Counted from the stretch's first letter, positions 32,010 to 44,593 are shown. The stretch: 64,000 nt of DNA from Cupriavidus taiwanensis (GCF_900249755.1 NZ_LT976853.1:96010-160009); one strand, 5' to 3'. Program-made: numbers and translations. The notes: a model not told the origin generated them from the sequence alone.

Positions 32010-32045
32010 GGTCCAGGCGCGGCAAAAGCATATCGCCGCGCTCAC

Positions 32046-32074
32046 AAAAAAGGCAGCCTCGCGGCTGCCTTTTT
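32046..32074 (-). terminator. Terminator of the atp operon
   Basis: AGGCAGCC (32051-32058) pairs with GGCTGCCT (32063-32070) around a 4-nt loop. On the minus strand a T-run follows, about 50-70 nt after the atpC stop. Confidence 0.9.
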
Positions 32075-32118
32075 CAATGTCGCATCAAAAAACAACAATG
32101 CGACAGGACTGCTGATTC

Positions 32119-32535
32119 TTACTTCTTACGACGCAGGCGGGCGATGGCAGCCAGCTGCGCAGCCGCCACGGCGAGTTCGCTCTGGGCACGCGCCAGATCG
32201 AGGTCGCTGCTCTGGTTCTGCATCAGCTCTTCGGCCGCACGCTTGGCTTCCTGGGCCTTGGCTTCGTCCAGGTCGCCACCGCGGATCGCGGTGTCTGCCA
32301 GCACGGTGACGTGCTTGGGCTGCACTTCGAGAATGCCGCCGGCAACGAACACGAACTCTTCGCTGCCGTCTTCCTTCTCGATGCGCACCGCACCCGGCTG
32401 GATGCGCGTGATCAGCGGCGTGTGGCCGGGCAGGATGCCCAGCTCGCCCGACTCGCCCGGCAGCGCCACGAACTTCGCCTGGCCGGAGAAGATCGACGCT
32501 TCCGCGCTGACGACGTCTACAAGAATGGTTGCCAT
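32119..32535 (-). CDS. atpC: ATP synthase F1 epsilon subunit
   Basis: A 138-residue central-stalk subunit that couples c-ring rotation to F1 and inhibits hydrolysis. It has the N-terminal beta-sandwich ([27 protein letters not shown]) and the C-terminal helical pair ([26 protein letters not shown]). Ribosome site AAGGAT before ATG 32535; an ATG six codons earlier is less conserved. It is the last gene of atpIBEFHAGDC. Confidence 0.97.
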   Translation of the reverse strand: MATILVDVVSAEASIFSGQAKFVALPGESGELGILPGHTPLITRIQPGAVRIEKEDGSEEFVFVAGGILEVQPKHVTVLADTAIRGGDLDEAKAQEAKRAAEELMQNQSSDLDLARAQSELAVAAAQLAAIARLRRKK

Positions 32536-32598
32536 ATCTGATCCTTTCTCCAATCGCTTCGCTCAAGCGGCAGGCCCGGACCTAGCCGGGCCTGCCTT

Positions 32599-32620
32599 CG
32601 CTCCCGCTCGCGCGGGAACG
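32599..32620. repeat. Palindromic repeat between atpD and atpC
   Basis: CGCTCCCGC (32599-32607) and GCGGGAACG (32612-32620) form a 9-bp stem with one mismatch. It matches the core of the palindrome between gcvH and gcvP (9215-9240), indicating a dispersed intergenic element. Confidence 0.55.
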
Positions 32621-32631
32621 CCAAGCAAGGC

Positions 32632-34068
<1,437 letters not shown>

Positions 34069-34944
34069 TTAGACCGCAGCTGCGCCGCTGACGATTTCCG
34101 ACAGTTCCTTGGTGATCGCGGCCTGACGGGTCTTGTTGTAGACCAGTTGCAGTTCGCCGATCACGTTCTTGGCGTTGTCGGACGCAGCCTTCATGGCCAC
34201 CATGCGCGCCGATTGCTCGGACGCCATGTTCTCGGCCACGGCCTGGTACACCAGCGCCTCGACGTAGCGGACCAGCAGTTCTTCCACCACGGTCTGGGCG
34301 TCGGGCTCGTAGATGTAGTCCCACGAGTAGGCGCGCTTCTCTTCTTCGGTCTGCGACAGCTTGTCGGCGGCGAGCGGCAGCAGCTGCTCGACCATCGGTT
34401 CCTGCTTCATCGTGTTGATGAACTTGGTGTACGCCAGGTACACCGCGTCGACCTCACCATTGGTGAAGGCATCGAGCTGGACCTTGATCGCGCCGATCAG
34501 CTTTTCCAGATGCGGGGTGTCACCGAGGTGCACCACGTGCGAGATCACCTTGGCGCCGACGCGGCCCAGGAACTGCATGCCCTTGGTGCCGATGGCGGTG
34601 GCTTGCACGTCCACGCCGCGGCCCTGCAGGGTTTTCAGTTCATTGGTGACGGCGCGCAACACGTTCGTGTTCAGGCCGCCGCACAGCCCCTTGTCGGTCG
34701 TGACCACGATCATGCCGACGCGCTTGACTTCGCGCTCCTGCATGAACGGGTGCTTGAACTCGGGGTTGGCCGCAGCCAGGTGCGCCGCAATGTTGCGCAC
34801 CTTCTCGGCGTAAGGACGGGCGCTGCGCATCCGCTCCTGCGCCTTGCGCATCTTGGACGCGGCGACCATCTCCATCGCCTTGGTGATCTTGCGCGTGTTC
34901 TGCACGCTCTTGATCTTGGTTCGAATCTCTTTCGTTCCGGCCAT
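34069..34944 (-). CDS. atpG: ATP synthase F1 gamma subunit
   Basis: A 291-residue rotor shaft formed by long N- and C-terminal helices around a Rossmann-like domain. The opening [31 protein letters not shown] and the end [41 protein letters not shown] are diagnostic. [11 protein letters not shown] is present. Ribosome site AGGAAG before ATG 34944. Confidence 0.98.
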   Translation of the reverse strand: MAGTKEIRTKIKSVQNTRKITKAMEMVAASKMRKAQERMRSARPYAEKVRNIAAHLAAANPEFKHPFMQEREVKRVGMIVVTTDKGLCGGLNTNVLRAVTNELKTLQGRGVDVQATAIGTKGMQFLGRVGAKVISHVVHLGDTPHLEKLIGAIKVQLDAFTNGEVDAVYLAYTKFINTMKQEPMVEQLLPLAADKLSQTEEEKRAYSWDYIYEPDAQTVVEELLVRYVEALVYQAVAENMASEQSARMVAMKAASDNAKNVIGELQLVYNKTRQAAITKELSEIVSGAAAV

Positions 34945-35018
34945 ATCTTCCTCTCCATCCGAACCATCGCCGCGCCGGCGTGAGCCAGGCGCGGCGACGA
35001 TGTCGTGGAATTACGCGG

Positions 35019-36560
35019 TTAGAACGCGGCGGACTTCTTGAAATCCTCGACAGCGGCACGCAGGGCGGCTTCATCTTCCTTCGAGAGCTGCTTGGTCTCT
35101 TCGATGCGGTTGATGAGGTCGGCGTACTTGGTCTTCAGGTGGTCGTGCAGGCCCTTCTCGAACGGCAGGATGTCCTTCACTTCCACGTTGTCGAGGAAGC
35201 CGTTGTTGGCGGCGAACAGCGAAGCGGCCAGCTGCCACACTTGCAGCGGCTGGTATTGCGGCTGCTTCAGCAGTTCGGTCACGCGGCGGCCGCGCTCCAG
35301 CTGCTTGCGGGTGGCGTCGTCCAGGTCCGAGGCGAACTGCGCGAACGCAGCCAGTTCACGGTACTGGGCCAGGTCGGTACGGATACCGCCGGACAGGTTC
35401 TTCACCACCTTGGTCTGTGCAGCACCACCGACGCGCGACACCGAGATACCGGCGTTGATGGCGGGGCGGATACCGGCGTTGAACAGGTCGGTTTCCAGGA
35501 AGATCTGGCCGTCCGTGATCGAGATCACGTTGGTGGGAACGAACGCGGACACGTCGCCGGCCTGCGTTTCGATCACCGGCAGCGCGGTCAGCGAACCGGT
35601 CTTGCCCTTGACGGCGCCGTTGGTGAACTTCTCGACGTAGTCGGCGTTCACGCGGGCGGCACGCTCGAGCAGGCGCGAGTGCAGGTAGAACACGTCGCCG
35701 GGGTAGGCTTCGCGGCCCGGCGGGCGGCGCAGCAGCAGCGACACCTGGCGGTAGGCCCAGGCTTGCTTGGTCAGGTCGTCATAGACGATCAGCGCGTCTT
35801 CGCCGCGGTCGCGGAAGTACTCGCCCATGGTGCAGCCGGCGTAGGCGGCCAGGTACTGCATGGCGGCCGAATCCGAAGCGGCGGCGGCGACGACGACGGT
35901 GTATTCCATCGCGCCGTGCTCTTCCAGCTTGCGCACCACGTTGGCGATGGTCGAAGCCTTCTGGCCGATTGCCACGTACACGCAGAAGACGCCCTTGCCC
36001 TTCTGGTTGATGATGGCGTCGACGGCGACGGCGGTCTTGCCGGTCTGGCGGTCGCCAATGATCAGCTCACGCTGGCCACGGCCGATCGGCACCATCGCGT
36101 CGATCGACTTCAGGCCGGTCTGCACCGGCTGGCTCACCGACTGGCGCGCGATCACGCCCGGTGCCACCTTCTCGATCACGTCCGTTTCCTTGGCGTTGAT
36201 CGGGCCCTTGCCGTCGATCGGCTGGCCCAGCGTGTTGACCACGCGGCCCAGCAGTTCCTTGCCCACCGGCACTTCCAGAATGCGGCCGGTGCACTTGACC
36301 GTGTCGCCTTCGGAAATGTGTTCGTACTCACCCAGCACCACGGCGCCGACCGAGTCGCGCTCGAGGTTCAGCGCGAGGCCGAAGGTGTTGCCGGGGAATT
36401 CCAGCATCTCGCCCTGCATCACGCCAGACAGGCCATGCACGCGGCAGATACCGTCGGTCACGGAGATCACCGTGCCGGTGTTGCGCACTTCAGCTTCGGC
36501 GCCAAGACCCGAGATGCGGGTCTTGATCAGCTCGCTGATTTCTGAGGGGTTCAGTTGCAT
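35019..36560 (-). CDS. atpA: ATP synthase F1 alpha subunit
   Basis: The non-catalytic nucleotide-binding subunit, 513 residues (identical in length to E. coli). Walker A is GDRQTGKTA, and the family signature [14 protein letters not shown] and the arginine-finger region are present. Ribosome site AGGAG before ATG 36560; a GTG one codon earlier is less likely. Confidence 0.98.
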   Translation of the reverse strand: MQLNPSEISELIKTRISGLGAEAEVRNTGTVISVTDGICRVHGLSGVMQGEMLEFPGNTFGLALNLERDSVGAVVLGEYEHISEGDTVKCTGRILEVPVGKELLGRVVNTLGQPIDGKGPINAKETDVIEKVAPGVIARQSVSQPVQTGLKSIDAMVPIGRGQRELIIGDRQTGKTAVAVDAIINQKGKGVFCVYVAIGQKASTIANVVRKLEEHGAMEYTVVVAAAASDSAAMQYLAAYAGCTMGEYFRDRGEDALIVYDDLTKQAWAYRQVSLLLRRPPGREAYPGDVFYLHSRLLERAARVNADYVEKFTNGAVKGKTGSLTALPVIETQAGDVSAFVPTNVISITDGQIFLETDLFNAGIRPAINAGISVSRVGGAAQTKVVKNLSGGIRTDLAQYRELAAFAQFASDLDDATRKQLERGRRVTELLKQPQYQPLQVWQLAASLFAANNGFLDNVEVKDILPFEKGLHDHLKTKYADLINRIEETKQLSKEDEAALRAAVEDFKKSAAF

Positions 36561-36598
36561 CACAATGCTCCTAATTCTTCAATCCGCCGGACGGCCGC

Positions 36599-37144
36599 TC
36601 AGGCGGCGGTCAGCGCGGTTTGCATGGCTGCCAGGCGCGCACGCACGGAGGTGTCGAGCACTTCGTCGCCAACCTTGACGCTGACGCCGCCGATCAGGGA
36701 CGGGTCCACCGCCACCTGCGCGTACAGCTTGCGGCCGAACTTGCGTTCGAGTGCGGCGATCAGGTCGTTGAGCTGACCATCTTCCAGCGGGAAAGCGCTG
36801 GTGATCTCAACGTCGGACGACCCTTCGCGGGCGTTCTTGAGCGCATGGAACTGTTCGGCGATGTCGGGCATCACCGTGAGGCGGTCGTTCTCCACCAGCA
36901 GCTGCACGAAGCGGCGTGCTTCGTCGCTGACGGGGGACTTCAGCACCGACAGGAACAGTTCGGCCAGCTTGTCGCCGGGAACGTTCGGGTCGTCGGCGAC
37001 CGCCTTCATGTCGGGATTGGCAGCGACCTGCCCCATCTCCGACACCAGCTCGGACCATGCACCCAGATTGCCTGCGCTCGATTCACTGGCGACGCGGAAC
37101 AGCGCCTCAGCGTAGGGACGGGCAATGGTTGCGGTTTCAGCCAT
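36599..37144 (-). CDS. atpH: ATP synthase delta subunit
   Basis: A 181-residue peripheral-stalk cap linking F1 alpha to the b subunits. The N-terminus [14 protein letters not shown] and the C-terminal [25 protein letters not shown] are typical. Its ATG lies 2 bp after the atpF stop, so the two are translationally coupled. Confidence 0.97.
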   Translation of the reverse strand: MAETATIARPYAEALFRVASESSAGNLGAWSELVSEMGQVAANPDMKAVADDPNVPGDKLAELFLSVLKSPVSDEARRFVQLLVENDRLTVMPDIAEQFHALKNAREGSSDVEITSAFPLEDGQLNDLIAALERKFGRKLYAQVAVDPSLIGGVSVKVGDEVLDTSVRARLAAMQTALTAA

Positions 37145-37146
37145 GA

Positions 37147-37617
37147 TTAGAGCTCAGCCTTGAGTTGATTGAGCAGGTCGGCGTGGACCTGCGCGTTCAC
37201 TTCACGCTTGAGGATCTGCTCGGCACCCTTGACGGCGAGCACGGCGACCTGGTCACGCAGTTCTTCGCGTGCGCGGGTTGCCTGCTGCTCGGCCTCGGCC
37301 TTGGCCTGGGCAATGATGCGTGCGGCTTCTGCCTGGGCGTTCTGCTTGATCTCGTCGGCCGTCAGCTGGGCGCGCTTCTCGGCGTCAGCGACGCGTTGCG
37401 CACCCTCGGTGCGGGCTTCGGCCAGGGCCTGGTCCACACGCTTGTTGGCGAGTTCGAGCTCGGCCTTGCCCTTCTCGGCAGCGGCGAGGCCATCGGCGAT
37501 CTTCTTTGCGCGTTCGTCGAGCGCCTTCACCAGCGGCGGCCAAATGAATTTGGCAACAACCCACCACAGGATGAAGAACACGACCATCTGCGCAAAAAAC
37601 GTTGCGTTCAGATTCAT
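37147..37617 (-). CDS. atpF: ATP synthase Fo b subunit
   Basis: A 156-residue stator subunit with one N-terminal membrane segment ([23 protein letters not shown]) and a long charged coiled coil rich in Ala, Glu, Lys and Gln. The length equals E. coli AtpF. Ribosome site AAAGGAA before ATG 37617. Confidence 0.97.
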   Translation of the reverse strand: MNLNATFFAQMVVFFILWWVVAKFIWPPLVKALDERAKKIADGLAAAEKGKAELELANKRVDQALAEARTEGAQRVADAEKRAQLTADEIKQNAQAEAARIIAQAKAEAEQQATRAREELRDQVAVLAVKGAEQILKREVNAQVHADLLNQLKAEL

Positions 37618-37716
37618 GGTGTGTTCCTTTCGGTAATCAAACTACAGATAAATGCACAAAAGGCGGCTGGGCTGGTGGCCCGCGCCGCCCGTCAGCATCA
37701 TGCAGACCGAAAAGAA

Positions 37717-37998
<282 letters not shown>

Positions 37999-38054
37999 TT
38001 AGAGAGACTTAGAACCAAAAAACCAAAAAACCAAAAACCTGAAACTTGCAGCGA

Positions 38055-38921
38055 TCAGTGGTGATCGTGAGCCTGGCCGATATACACCAGCGTCAGCATC
38101 ATGAAAATGAAGGCCTGGAGCAGGACGATCAGGATGTGGAAGATCGCCCAGACCGCGCCGGCCACGACATGGCCGACAAAGCCCAGCGCCGACAGGTCCG
38201 CGCCGAACGTCCAGATGGAACCCAGCAGCGCGATCAGCAGGAACACGAGTTCGCCGGCGTACATGTTGCCGAACAACCGCATGCCGAGCGAAACGGCCTT
38301 GGCCAGGAATTCGATCAGGTTCAGGACCAGGTTGAACGGCGCCAGGTACCACTTGGCGCCGAACGGGGCCGAGAACAGCTCGTGCATGAAGCCGCCCACG
38401 CCCTTGATCTTGAAGCTGTAGTAGATCATCAGCACCAGCACGGCGCACGACATGCCCAGCGTGCCGTTCAGGTCGGCCGTGGCCACTGCGCGGTGGTGGG
38501 GGATATGCAGGTGGAAGATGCCCAGGACGTGGTTCAGGCCGTTGACCCAGTCGACCGGGATCAAGTCGATGGCGTTCATCATGGTGATCCAGCAGAACAC
38601 CATCAGCGCCAGCGGAGCGATCCACGAACGGTCGCCATGGATGATGCCCTTGGCCTGGTCGTCGACCATCTCGACGATCATCTCGACGAAGGCCTGGAAG
38701 CGGCCCGGCACGCCCGAGGTGACGCGGCGCGCGGCAGCGTACAGAAACAGCACGGCGATGGCGCCGCACAGCACGGACCAGAACACCGTGTCGTAGTTGA
38801 GCACGGAGAAGTCGACCACCGACGCCTGCTTGCCGCCGACCGAGTTCAAGTTCTGCAAGTGTTCGGCGATATAGCCGGAAGGTGTCAGCGCGTGTTCGGC
38901 GCTTTGGGTAGCATCAGACAT
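38055..38921 (-). CDS. atpB: ATP synthase Fo a subunit
   Basis: A 288-residue integral membrane subunit forming the proton half-channels. The essential arginine is Arg215 in [14 protein letters not shown]. Further conserved segments are [15 protein letters not shown] and the C-terminal [26 protein letters not shown]. The start is ATG 38921 ([18 protein letters not shown]); the ribosome site is weak. Confidence 0.97.
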   Translation of the reverse strand: MSDATQSAEHALTPSGYIAEHLQNLNSVGGKQASVVDFSVLNYDTVFWSVLCGAIAVLFLYAAARRVTSGVPGRFQAFVEMIVEMVDDQAKGIIHGDRSWIAPLALMVFCWITMMNAIDLIPVDWVNGLNHVLGIFHLHIPHHRAVATADLNGTLGMSCAVLVLMIYYSFKIKGVGGFMHELFSAPFGAKWYLAPFNLVLNLIEFLAKAVSLGMRLFGNMYAGELVFLLIALLGSIWTFGADLSALGFVGHVVAGAVWAIFHILIVLLQAFIFMMLTLVYIGQAHDHH

Positions 38922-39165
38922 GTCGATACGAACGGTATATTGCGAAATCTTCGGGCCGGTACGCCGCCACGGTCTGGCAATGCGCCCGGTACGCGTCTTG
39001 CATTGCCTTCGGCGGATTCGCCGGTCACCGCAATGCAAGCGGGGTCCAACCTTGACCGTGTCCGGAGTCAGCGTCGTGAACCCGCTGCATCCGTCACGGA
39101 AAACTCTTGATATTCCGTTTCGGTGCCACCACTTCCGACGGAAGCACCATTTTTGAGCCGCCGCC

Positions 39166-39720
39166 CTAGCGCATCGCCAGGGCCACCACCCAGTATGTCT
39201 TCAGCGCCAGCAGGAACGTGACCAGCAACGGCACCCAACGCAGATCCCGGTACAGCACCACGACCAGCACCAGCAGTGCCACCGTGGCAAAGACCTTGAT
39301 CGCCTCGCCCAGCACCAGTCCGCCCACCGAGGCCCGGTCGCGCGCCAGCCACAGCCGGAATGCGAAAAACCCGCTCGGCACGAAGCACACCATGCCGCCG
39401 AACAGCGCCGACCATCCATATGGTCCCGGCTCTTTCGCAAACAGCGCCCAGCACAGTGCCGACAGCAGGGAAACCACCACCTGCGCCAGGACAACCTTGC
39501 CCGGGGTCATGCGCGAAGGACGCAGCGCGCGCTCGCCAAACAGCGTCACCGCCTCGGCATGCGACAGCGGATCGACAGCTTCTTCCTCACGGTCCGCGCC
39601 CTCTTTCCAATCGTCCCAGTCATCTTCCTGACGGGACCCGGCGCCTCGTTGCTGACGGTCTCGAACCACCACCTGCCTGCCTTGTTTCGGGCCGGAACTT
39701 TCGGCCCGACCAGAATTCAA
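39166..39720 (-). CDS. atpI: ATP synthase protein I (AtpI-like) with hydrophilic N-terminal extension
   Basis: A 184-residue protein with four membrane segments in its C-terminal part (from about residue 75), in the position of AtpI at the head of the operon, where it assists c-ring assembly. The first 70 residues are hydrophilic and charged, with an acidic cluster ([17 protein letters not shown]) that is not part of the usual AtpI domain. The promoter motif at 39729-39758 lies close upstream of the start. The functional assignment rests mainly on context. Confidence 0.8.
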   Translation of the reverse strand: MNSGRAESSGPKQGRQVVVRDRQQRGAGSRQEDDWDDWKEGADREEEAVDPLSHAEAVTLFGERALRPSRMTPGKVVLAQVVVSLLSALCWALFAKEPGPYGWSALFGGMVCFVPSGFFAFRLWLARDRASVGGLVLGEAIKVFATVALLVLVVVLYRDLRWVPLLVTFLLALKTYWVVALAMR

Positions 39721-39728
39721 ACCGCACG

Positions 39729-39758
39729 ATTTTAAGGGGAACTACTGATTCGCGTCAA
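39729..39758 (-). promoter_or_regulatory. Promoter of the atp operon
   Basis: On the minus strand -35 TTGACG (39758-39753) and -10 TAAAAT (39734-39729) are separated by 18 bp. The predicted transcript would start within a few bases of the annotated atpI ATG (39720), so either the leader is extremely short or atpI starts at an internal codon. Confidence 0.6.
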
Positions 39759-39989
39759 TCTGCTTACATTTGCCTTGCAGTGCGTTGCGCACAACGGTTG
39801 CCATCACGATTGCATGATGGCTGCGCGAAAATTGCGCGGCAATGATGTTTGACGTAATTGGATTGCGCAGCGAACCCTGCGCATGATGGGGGATTACTGG
39901 CCGCGCACAACGTATACCGGCGATCGGCATGTCCAGTGCTGCGTGCGCGCAACAGTCGCCGCAGCACTGGCCGTTAATCGCGCAGTAAA

Positions 39990-40892
39990 TCAGGCGGCCT
40001 GCTGCCCTTCGCGCGATTCGCGCAGGCGCGTCAGCACACCCTCGAGCGCGTCGTTGTTGCTGAAATGGATCGTCAGCTGGCCCTTGCCGCGGGGCGACAG
40101 CTTGATCTGCACCGCCAGCCCCAGCGCATCCGACAGCTCCTCTTCCAGCCGCGCCACGTCGCGCACATTGTTGCCGCCCTTCTGCTTGAGCGACTTCAGG
40201 TCGAACGGCTTGAGCGTCGACGCCACCAGCTTCTCGGTTTCGCGCACCGAAAGCCGCTTGTTGACGATCTGGTTGGCCAGCGTGATCTGGTTGGCGCCGT
40301 CGACGGCCAGCAGCGCGCGCGCGTGGCCCATGTCGAGGTCACCGGCCATCAGCATGGTCTGCACCGGCGCCGCCAGGTTCAGCAGCCGCAGCAGGTTGGA
40401 CACCGCGCTGCGCGAGCGGCCGACCGACTCGGCCGCCTGCTCGTGCGTGAAACTGAACTCGCGGATCAGCCGCATGATGCCCTGCGCTTCTTCCAGCGGA
40501 TTCAGGTCTTCGCGCTGGATGTTCTCGATCAGCGCCATCGCCGCCGCGGCTTCGTCGGCGACGTCCTTGACCAGCACCGGTACCTTGTCCAGCCCGGCCA
40601 GTTTGGAGGCGCGGAAGCGCCGCTCGCCGGCAATGATCTCGTAGCGGTCCGGCTCGGCCACGCGCCGCACCAGGATCGGCTGCATCAGCCCCTGGGCGCG
40701 GATGCTCGCGGCCAGCTCTTGCAGCGCGCCCTCGTCCATGCGGGTGCGCGGCTGGTACTTGCCCGGCTGCAGCTGGTTCAGGTTCAGCACGGTGGGCGAG
40801 CCCTCCTGCCTGACCGATTCGACGATTTCGGCGGGCCCGCCCAACAGCGCTTCGAGGCCGCGGCCCAGGCCCTTCTTCTTTGCAGTGCTCAT
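39990..40892 (-). CDS. parB: Chromosome-partitioning protein ParB
   Basis: A 300-residue parS-binding CTPase clamp. It has the N-terminal ParA-contacting segment (KKKGLGRGLEALLGG), the CTP-binding motif GERRFRA (residues 89-95), the ENIQREDLNPLEEA arginine-patch region, a helix-turn-helix (EQAAESVGRSRSAVSNLLRLL) that reads parS, and a C-terminal dimer domain. It starts 16 bp after parA. Four parS sites lie 2.1-3.8 kb upstream, in and near mnmG. Confidence 0.97.
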   Translation of the reverse strand: MSTAKKKGLGRGLEALLGGPAEIVESVRQEGSPTVLNLNQLQPGKYQPRTRMDEGALQELAASIRAQGLMQPILVRRVAEPDRYEIIAGERRFRASKLAGLDKVPVLVKDVADEAAAAMALIENIQREDLNPLEEAQGIMRLIREFSFTHEQAAESVGRSRSAVSNLLRLLNLAAPVQTMLMAGDLDMGHARALLAVDGANQITLANQIVNKRLSVRETEKLVASTLKPFDLKSLKQKGGNNVRDVARLEEELSDALGLAVQIKLSPRGKGQLTIHFSNNDALEGVLTRLRESREGQQAA

Positions 40893-40908
40893 GCTCTTGC
40901 CCTCTCGT

Positions 40909-41682
40909 TCAGCCCAGCTGCCGGACCCGCGCGATCATCTCGGCGCCGAAGTCCAGGTACGCCTTGGCGCCCTTCGATGACGGATCGAACGCCACGCCCG
41001 GCATGCCATAGGACGGTGCCTCGGCCAGCCGCACATTGCGCGGGATCAGGGTCTTGAAGACCTTCTCACCGAAGTGCGATTCCAGTTGCGCCGACACCTG
41101 CTGCTGCAGCGTCACGCGCGGATCGAACATCACGCGCAGCAGGCCGATCACCTGCAGGTCGCGGTTCAGGTTGGCGTGCACCTGCTTGATGGTGTTGACC
41201 AGGTCCGACAGCCCTTCCAGCGCAAAGTACTCGCATTGCATCGGCACGATCACGCCGTGCGCCGCGCACAACCCGTTCAGCGTCAGCAGCGACAGCGACG
41301 GCGGGCAGTCGATCAGCACGAAGTCATAGTCGCCGTCGACCTCGGCAATGGCCTGGCGCAGCCGGCGCTCGCGCTGGTCCAGCTCGACCAGTTCCACCTC
41401 CGCGCCCGCCAGTTCGCGGTTGGCCGGCAGCACGTCGTACTTGCCGGTCTCGGAGCGCTGGCGCGCCTGCGGGATGCCGGCCAGGCCAACCAGCACCTGG
41501 TACACGCTGGTTTCCAGCGCCTGCTTGTCGATGCCCGAACCCATCGAGGCATTGCCCTGCGGGTCCAGGTCGACCAGCAGCACGCGCTGTCCCTGCGCGG
41601 CCAAGCCGGCGGCAAGGTTCACCGTGGTGGTGGTCTTGCCTACCCCGCCCTTCTGGTTTGCGATCACGAATACCTTGGCCAT
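40909..41682 (-). CDS. parA: Chromosome-partitioning ATPase ParA (Soj)
   Basis: A 257-residue deviant Walker ATPase that drives ParB-parS segregation. The deviant Walker A motif KGGVGKTTT lies at residues 11-19, with the signature Lys at 11 and catalytic Lys16; Walker B is DYDFVLIDCPPSLS. Chromosomal type: there is no N-terminal helix-turn-helix. ATG 41682 follows a GGAG site; an ATG eight codons upstream is less conserved. Confidence 0.97.
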   Translation of the reverse strand: MAKVFVIANQKGGVGKTTTTVNLAAGLAAQGQRVLLVDLDPQGNASMGSGIDKQALETSVYQVLVGLAGIPQARQRSETGKYDVLPANRELAGAEVELVELDQRERRLRQAIAEVDGDYDFVLIDCPPSLSLLTLNGLCAAHGVIVPMQCEYFALEGLSDLVNTIKQVHANLNRDLQVIGLLRVMFDPRVTLQQQVSAQLESHFGEKVFKTLIPRNVRLAEAPSYGMPGVAFDPSSKGAKAYLDFGAEMIARVRQLG

Positions 41683-41767
41683 AAGCTCCTGCGGCTCCTG
41701 CTTCAAATCATCCGGCCAGCACGCGGCTGGCAGTTCGCGGCGCGCTTGCGCGGTGCCGCGGCGTAGG

Positions 41768-42490
41768 TCATGCGGGGGCGCCCGCGCGGCGCGACAGCAC
41801 CACCAGGTGGCGCTCCGCGTCCAGCCCGGGCACGGCCAGCCGGGGCACGGCGTCGACCTGCCATTGCGCCATCAAGCCGGCGGCTTCCATGCGGTCCAGC
41901 TCGGCCTGCGGATACACGCCCTTCATCGCGATCAGCTTGCCGCGAGGCGCAAGCAAGTGGCCGGACAGGCTCACGAAATCCGTCAGTTCGGCAAACGCGC
42001 GCGAGGTGATCACGGCAAAGCCGTCGGCATCGTCCAGCTGCTCCACCGGGCCCCAGTGCGCGGCGGCATTGGACAGCCCCAGCTGGGCCCGGCATTGCGT
42101 CAGGAAGGCGGTCTTTTTCTGCACGATGTCGACCATCAGCACCGACACATCCGGACACGCGATCGCCAGCGGCAGGCCCGGCATGCCGCCGCCGGAGCCG
42201 ACGTCGAGCACCCTGCCCCGCGCCGGCGCCGCGACCTCAACAGAACGGGCGGCTTCGGCAAGTGCCGGCACCGCGGCGAGCGAGTCCAGCATGTGATGCG
42301 TCAGCATCTCGTCGGGATGCCGGATCGCGGTCAGGTTGTAGACGCCATTCCATTTGCGCAGCAGGGCCAGGTACGCGAACAGCGTGTCGATCTGCGCCGG
42401 CGCCAATGCCAGCCCGATCTCGGCCAGGCCCGCTTCAAGGCGGCGACGCAGCGTGGCGTCGTCGGTCAGGGGGTGTCGCGGACCAGGCAC
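41768..42490 (-). CDS. rsmG: 16S rRNA (guanine-527-N7)-methyltransferase RsmG
   Basis: A 240-residue SAM-dependent methyltransferase (GidB). The fold shows WNGVYNLTAIR, the SAM-binding loop VLDVGSGGGMPGLPLAI and MVDIVQKKTAFL. The start is GTG at 42490, directly abutting the mnmG TGA, with AGAGG about ten bases before it, so translation is coupled. Loss of the homologue gives low-level streptomycin resistance in other bacteria. Confidence 0.95.
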   Translation of the reverse strand: MPGPRHPLTDDATLRRRLEAGLAEIGLALAPAQIDTLFAYLALLRKWNGVYNLTAIRHPDEMLTHHMLDSLAAVPALAEAARSVEVAAPARGRVLDVGSGGGMPGLPLAIACPDVSVLMVDIVQKKTAFLTQCRAQLGLSNAAAHWGPVEQLDDADGFAVITSRAFAELTDFVSLSGHLLAPRGKLIAMKGVYPQAELDRMEAAGLMAQWQVDAVPRLAVPGLDAERHLVVLSRRAGAPA

Positions 42491-44449
42491 TCAGGCAGCC
42501 TCTTCACCGGTGCCGGAAGATGCGCCGGCTTCCGCACGGCCACGGCCCAGCCTCTTCTTCTTCAGGTGTACCAGCAGCAGCGACACGGCGGCCGGCGTCA
42601 CGCCCGAAATGCGCGATGCCTGGCCCAGCGTTTCCGGCCGATGCTGGTTCAGCTTCTGGCTGACTTCGAAGCCGAGCCCGCGCACCTCGGTGTAGTCCAG
42701 CCCTTCCGGCAGGCGCGTCGATTCGTTGGCTTCCAGCTTGTCGACTTCGGCCGCCTGGCGGGCGATATAGCCGTGGTACTTGATGCCAATCTCGATCTGC
42801 TCGCGGATCTGCTCCGCCAGCATCGGCTCCGCATCCAGCGGGGCTTCAGGGGCATGGCGGCCGCCCTGCAGTGCCATCAGCGCTTCGTAGCTGACTTCCG
42901 GGCGACGCAGCAGGTCGGCCAGGCTGTACTCGCGCTCGATCGGCTTGCCCAGCAGCGGCACTGCCTCGTCCGCAGGCAGCATCGACGGGTTCACCCAGGT
43001 GCTTTTCAGACGCTCTGTTTCACGTGAAACAGCGTCGCGCTTGCGGTTGAACGCGTCCCAACGCGCGTCGTCGACCACGCCCAGTTCACGGCCGACCTCG
43101 GTCAGCCGCATGTCGGCGTTGTCTTCGCGCAGGCTCAGGCGGAATTCCGCGCGGCTGGTGAACATCCGGTACGGCTCGGTCACGCCACGCGTGATCAGGT
43201 CGTCAACCAATACACCCAGGTAGGCCTGGTCACGGCGCGGCGTCCACGGATCGCGCTCGCGCACGTAGCAACCGGCGTTGATCCCGGCCAGCAGGCCCTG
43301 TGCCGCGGCTTCTTCGTAGCCGGTGGTGCCGTTGATCTGGCCGGCGAAGAACAGGCCGCGGATCGCCTTGCTCTCCAGCGAGGCCTTCAGGCCGCGCGGA
43401 TCGAAGTAGTCGTATTCAATCGCATAGCCCGGACGCAGGATATGCGCGTTCTCCATGCCGCGGATCGAGTGCACCAGTTCCAGCTGCACGTCGAACGGCA
43501 GGCTGGTCGAGATCCCGTTGGGATAGAACTCGTTGGTGGTCAGGCCTTCCGGCTCCAGGAAGATCTGGTGGCTTTCCTTGCTGGCAAAGCGATGGATCTT
43601 GTCCTCGATGCTGGGACAGTAACGCGGCCCTACCCCTTCGATTACGCCGGTGTACATCGGCGAGCGGTCCAGCCCGCCGCGGATGATCTCGTGGGTACGG
43701 CTGTTGGTATGCGTGATCCAGCACGGCAGCTGCTGCGGATGCTGCTCGGGCCGGCCCAGGAACGAGAACACGGGCACGGGATCGAGGTCACCGGGCTGCT
43801 CTTCCATCACCGAAAAATCGATGGTGCGACCGTCGATGCGCGGCGGCGTGCCCGTCTTCAGGCGGCCTTGCGGCAGCTTCAGGTCCTTCAGGCGTGCCGA
43901 CAGCGATACTGCGGCGGGGTCGCCGGCGCGGCCGCCGGTGTAGTTGTCGAGCCCCACGTGGATCTTGCCGTCCAGGAAGGTGCCGGTAGTCAGCACGACC
44001 GCGCGCGCACGGAACGCGATGCCGACCTGCGTCATGGCGCCGACGACACGGCCGCCCTCCACCATCAGGTCGTCGACCGCCTGCTGGAACAGCATCAGGT
44101 TGGGCTGGTTCTCAAGCCGGGTGCGGATCGCCTTGCGATACAAGACGCGATCTGCCTGCGCCCGCGTGGCACGCACCGCCGGACCCTTGCTGGAATTCAG
44201 GATGCGGAACTGGATGCCGGCCTCGTCCGTGGCCGCGGCCATGGCGCCGCCCATGGCGTCGACCTCCTTGACCAGGTGCCCCTTGCCGATGCCCCCGATC
44301 GACGGGTTGCAGCTCATCTGCCCAAGCGTCTCGATGTTATGGGTCAGCAGCAGCGTCTGGCAGCCCATGCGGGCTGCAGCAAGGGCGGCTTCAGTGCCGG
44401 CATGGCCACCGCCGACGACGATGACATCGAATTCTTTCGGGTAAAGCAT
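42491..44449 (-). CDS. mnmG: tRNA uridine-34 5-carboxymethylaminomethyl modification enzyme MnmG
   Basis: A 652-residue FAD protein (GidA) that, with MnmE, modifies the wobble uridine of several tRNAs. FAD motif [26 protein letters not shown] region; signature [16 protein letters not shown]-terminal helical domain ending in a basic, variable tail. A strong GGAGGAGG ribosome site precedes ATG 44449. A perfect parS site (43016-43031) lies inside the reading frame, encoding part of AVSRETERL. It heads the mnmG-rsmG-parA-parB series. Confidence 0.97.
   Translation of the reverse strand: MLYPKEFDVIVVGGGHAGTEAALAAARMGCQTLLLTHNIETLGQMSCNPSIGGIGKGHLVKEVDAMGGAMAAATDEAGIQFRILNSSKGPAVRATRAQADRVLYRKAIRTRLENQPNLMLFQQAVDDLMVEGGRVVGAMTQVGIAFRARAVVLTTGTFLDGKIHVGLDNYTGGRAGDPAAVSLSARLKDLKLPQGRLKTGTPPRIDGRTIDFSVMEEQPGDLDPVPVFSFLGRPEQHPQQLPCWITHTNSRTHEIIRGGLDRSPMYTGVIEGVGPRYCPSIEDKIHRFASKESHQIFLEPEGLTTNEFYPNGISTSLPFDVQLELVHSIRGMENAHILRPGYAIEYDYFDPRGLKASLESKAIRGLFFAGQINGTTGYEEAAAQGLLAGINAGCYVRERDPWTPRRDQAYLGVLVDDLITRGVTEPYRMFTSRAEFRLSLREDNADMRLTEVGRELGVVDDARWDAFNRKRDAVSRETERLKSTWVNPSMLPADEAVPLLGKPIEREYSLADLLRRPEVSYEALMALQGGRHAPEAPLDAEPMLAEQIREQIEIGIKYHGYIARQAAEVDKLEANESTRLPEGLDYTEVRGLGFEVSQKLNQHRPETLGQASRISGVTPAAVSLLLVHLKKKRLGRGRAEAGASSGTGEEAA
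43016..43031. other. parS site 1 (within mnmG)
   Basis: TGTTTCACGTGAAACA, the exact 16-bp consensus for chromosomal ParB binding, placed inside the mnmG reading frame. Confidence 0.93.
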
Positions 44450-44536
44450 GGGACACCTCCTCCGGGAGGCTGGCGGGAAAATACAGGAATGCGAAATTAT
44501 AGCGGCATTCGAGTTGTCGCTTTCCCGCGGACACCA

Positions 44537-44552
44537 TGTTTCACGTGAAACA
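44537..44552. other. parS site 2 (upstream of mnmG)
   Basis: An exact TGTTTCACGTGAAACA. The symmetry extends three more bases on each side, making a perfect 22-bp palindrome at 44534-44555. It sits about 90 bp upstream of the mnmG start. Confidence 0.95.
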
Positions 44553-44593
44553 TGGCTTCTACGATACCCCGCAGTCGCCCGGAAACGACGTTG

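Larger units (their letters stand above)
31405..32118. other. 714-bp spacer with no supported gene
   Basis: Short open frames here lack ribosome sites and recognisable content. The stretch from about 31480 to 31960 is AT-richer than its neighbours. It contains an isolated TTGACA (31702-31707), a small inverted repeat CGGATAT/ATATCCG (31887-31904) and a plus-strand terminator at 31975-32009. A non-coding RNA is possible. Confidence 0.5.
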
